Notes under the pieces: generated by a model
The model's input: the letters and a program-made list of their open reading frames with translations, nothing else
The model's database searches: none
What the model was told of the DNA's origin: nothing
Position numbers and translations under genes: made by a program
Source of the DNA: an archaeon
Lineage (GTDB): Archaea; Nanobdellota; Nanobdellia; Woesearchaeales; GW2011-AR9
NCBI GenBank assembly: GCA_020053615.1
Contig: JAGVMW010000180.1
Coordinates: forward strand, 1-5,905
Direction: 5' to 3'
DNA length: 5,905 nucleotides
In this document: positions 4,377-5,905 of the stretch, piece by piece
Layout: each line of letters opens with the position of its first letter
How positions within the stretch are numbered: the stretch's first letter is position 1

Positions 4377-5777
4377 ATGAAATCAACCATCTATCAAGAA
4401 GTGCTTTCCAAGATAAAGCCTAGTGAAACCGAACAGAAGAAATGTGAAAAGATTACTGAATTATTTCTCACCACTTTAAATTCCAAACTTAAAGATGCCA
4501 AAGGCATTCTAGGTGGCAGTGGAGCTAAAGATACCTGGCTTGCTGGAGCGCATGATGTAGATATATTTGTACAATTTGATTACCTGAAATTCGCAGCTCA
4601 ATCCGGAAGATTATCGGATTTATTAGAAAAGACATTGCAGAAAACATTTCTCAAATCTAAGATTAACCGTCTGCACGGAAGCAGAGATTATTTCCAATTG
4701 CGTTATGAGGGAATTGATTTTGAAATTGTGCCTATACTAAAAGTAACTAAGCCAGCCCAAGCTAAGAATATTACAGACTTGTCTCCGCTGCATTCATTAT
4801 GGGTGAATAAACATGCCACTACGCAGAAAGATGATATTCGCTTAGCTAAGCAATTCTGCAAAGCCAATGGATTGTATGGCGCAGAATCGTACATCGGCGG
4901 ATTTAGCGGTTACGTGTTAGAGATATTAGTAGCACATTACGGCTCGTTTGAGAAACTACTTAAAGCTAGTCTAAAATGGAAAGATAAAGAAGTAGTTGAC
5001 CCGGCAAATCATTATCCTAAGAAAGACGCTTTATTCCATCTCAATAGTTCTAAACAGCATTCTCCTTTGATTCTAGTTGATCCGATGGACAAAAGTAGAA
5101 ATGCTTCAGCCGCTTTATCCCGAAATAAATTTATTGAACTCAAGAAAAAAGCTAATGAATTTTTGAACAAGCCAGCAGTAAGTTTCTTTGTCAAGTCGGA
5201 ATTAAGTTTAGCGATGTTGCAGAAAGAAGCGAAGCAGATTAAACTTCATCTGGTTTATCTAGAAGTACAACCCAAACTGGGAAAGAAAGACGTGGTCGGT
5301 TCTCAATTGGTAAAAGCATTCGAATTCATACAAAAACGATTAAGAGTATTTGGAATACAGAGCTCCGGATGGGATTGGGATAAAAGATATGTGCATAGCA
5401 CCATCAGGTCGAAATCACAGCCTTTTGTAGAAGCGGGCTCGTTATCAGGGGAGGCTCCCTACGGGAAGATAGAGCCATCGACGTTCTCGCCGAAGATTTC
5501 GAAGGTGCTATGCACATATGATAAAAGTAAAGAAGCAATATTCTACTTTTTTACGGAGAAAGATGAACAGCCTTCGTTTGAACTCCGTGCAGGTCCTCCA
5601 TTAGAACTTAAAGAATATACCGCCGATTTCAAGAAGCAGCATAAAGATACGTTTGAAAAAGACGGCAAAGTATGGGCAAAGATTAAAGTGGAGCATACGG
5701 AATTGGAAGAGTTGGTGAAGTCAGTATTAAAAGAAAAATACGTTTCTGAAAAAGTGAGTAAGATTTGTTTACTGTAA
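4377..5777 (+). CDS. cca: Class I (archaeal) CCA-adding tRNA nucleotidyltransferase with in-frame element B
   Basis: This 466-residue enzyme adds or repairs the 3' CCA of tRNAs from CTP and ATP. The nucleotidyltransferase signature GGSGAKDTWL is at 46-55. Probable metal-binding carboxylates are D60 and D62 (HDVDIFV) and E116 in the FEIVP strand, with D114 nearby. The central tRNA-binding region follows (LHSLWVNKH, 138-146). The C-terminal part has GPPLE at 406-410 and the tail domain. Residues 337-383 (47 residues) come from mobile element B plus one target duplication. Removing them joins WDWDK directly to SKEAIFYFF and gives 419 residues, closer to the family pattern. The insert lies outside the catalytic domain, and the rest is intact, so activity is likely retained. 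The ATG at 4377 has no Shine-Dalgarno. It was formerly coupled to the DedA-family stop by an ATGA overlap that element A has broken. Confidence 0.93.
   Translation: MKSTIYQEVLSKIKPSETEQKKCEKITELFLTTLNSKLKDAKGILGGSGAKDTWLAGAHDVDIFVQFDYLKFAAQSGRLSDLLEKTLQKTFLKSKINRLHGSRDYFQLRYEGIDFEIVPILKVTKPAQAKNITDLSPLHSLWVNKHATTQKDDIRLAKQFCKANGLYGAESYIGGFSGYVLEILVAHYGSFEKLLKASLKWKDKEVVDPANHYPKKDALFHLNSSKQHSPLILVDPMDKSRNASAALSRNKFIELKKKANEFLNKPAVSFFVKSELSLAMLQKEAKQIKLHLVYLEVQPKLGKKDVVGSQLVKAFEFIQKRLRVFGIQSSGWDWDKRYVHSTIRSKSQPFVEAGSLSGEAPYGKIEPSTFSPKISKVLCTYDKSKEAIFYFFTEKDEQPSFELRAGPPLELKEYTADFKKQHKDTFEKDGKVWAKIKVEHTELEELVKSVLKEKYVSEKVSKICLL
5379..5386. repeat. 8-bp target site duplication, left of element B
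   Basis: GATAAAAG is repeated exactly at 5520-5527, immediately outside the right arm of element B. Confidence 0.85.
5387..5519. mobile_element. Palindromic element copy B (133 bp), in frame inside cca
   Basis: Left arm 5387-5402 and right arm 5504-5519 are perfect 16-bp complements. The internal loop is ATCAGG (5403-5408) against one A (5503). The inner stem TCGAAATC (5409-5416) pairs with GATTTCGA (5495-5502). A central stem GGCTC/GAGCC (5436-5440, 5472-5476) continues through TATC/GATA (5443-5446, 5468-5471) after a 2-nt bulge. It is topped by a small hairpin with loop CTACG (5459-5463). The plan is the same as copy A, with AGGTCGAAA and GATTTCGAAG conserved in sequence. Element plus one duplication is 141 bp, a multiple of three, and the frame used by the cca gene has no stop across it. 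Confidence 0.88.
5520..5527. repeat. 8-bp target site duplication, right of element B
   Basis: This is an exact second copy of GATAAAAG (first at 5379-5386). Collapsing the duplication and removing the element gives codons for WDWDKSKEAIF, a continuous cca frame. Confidence 0.85.
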
Positions 5778-5806
5778 ACTGCATACGAGTGGAAAATTGA
5801 TAATTA

Positions 5807-5905
5807 GTATTTGTTTAGCTTTCGGCGGTCGTTTGGCTCGCCACTCTCTCGCTGCATAATCGATAAGAGCGGAACTCACTTTCTTGCAAGCAAAAGTTCA
5901 GCTCG
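5807..5905. mobile_element. Probable third palindromic element (copy C), cut by window end
   Basis: GTATTTGTTTAGC at 5807-5819 is identical to the first 13 bases of copy A. After the same 7-base gap it is followed by GGTCG, as in copy A. The next bases diverge. A central hairpin is visible: GAGC (5867-5870) with GCTC (5901-5904), GAACT (5872-5876) with AGTTC (5895-5899), and the palindrome CTTGCAAG between them. The right arm would lie outside the window. The 8 bases before it, GATAATTA (5799-5806), would be the left target duplication. It starts 29 nt after the cca stop codon. Confidence 0.45.

Noticed and set aside
4703..5194. Two short minus-strand ORFs inside cca (4703-4894 and 5012-5194)
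   Set aside because: They are antisense shadows of a conserved enzyme, with no independent signals.
5387..5519. Element B as an archaeal bulge-helix-bulge intron
   Set aside because: There is no pair of 3-nt bulges separated by a 4-bp helix at the element boundaries. The visible bulge is a 6x1 asymmetric loop inside the element, and the flanking 8-bp direct repeats fit transposition better.
4198..5905. CRISPR array or tandem repeat explanation for the repeated blocks
   Set aside because: Copies are more than 1 kb apart, palindromic, each with its own target duplication, and there are no regularly spaced repeats or spacers.

Overview
The window is archaeal. It carries an archaeal beta-CASP RNase with an N-terminal KH region (aCPSF1 type), a 20S proteasome beta subunit with a short propeptide before the catalytic Thr, and a class I (archaeal) CCA-adding enzyme. 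The promoters have archaeal TATA-box architecture, one gene appears leaderless, and the base composition is AT-rich. Small cysteine-rich proteins and compact spacing would suit a DPANN or other small-genome lineage, but the lineage cannot be fixed from this window.

Layout. Positions 72-266 (minus) hold the N-terminal zinc ribbon of a broken insertion-sequence transposase. Positions 334-2223 (minus) encode aCPSF1, and 2335-2973 (minus) encode the proteasome beta subunit, separated from aCPSF1 by an oligo-T stop signal and a small leader hairpin. Positions 3118-3381 (minus) encode an 87-residue protein with four CxxC knuckles. A divergent promoter region follows. On the plus strand, 3521-4225 encodes a DedA/VTT-family membrane protein and 4377-5777 a CCA-adding enzyme. 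The minus-strand genes serve RNA 3'-end formation and protein turnover. The plus-strand pair looks like a former operon.

The main discovery is a family of short palindromic mobile elements in the plus-strand pair. Copy A (4206-4334, 129 bp) and copy B (5387-5519, 133 bp) are each flanked by a perfect 8-bp direct repeat. Each begins and ends with 16-nt arms that pair with one another. The arms differ between copies, but five of the six differing pairs are changed on both sides so that pairing is kept. Copy B, with its duplicated target, adds exactly 141 bp (47 codons) in frame inside the CCA-adding enzyme. Copy A hit the end of the DedA-family gene and supplies its present stop codon. Removing it in silico restores a 240-residue protein whose TGA overlaps the ATG of the CCA gene (ATGA). 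A third copy seems to start at 5807 and run off the window. The behaviour resembles the in-frame palindromic elements of Rickettsia, but I do not recognise this family.
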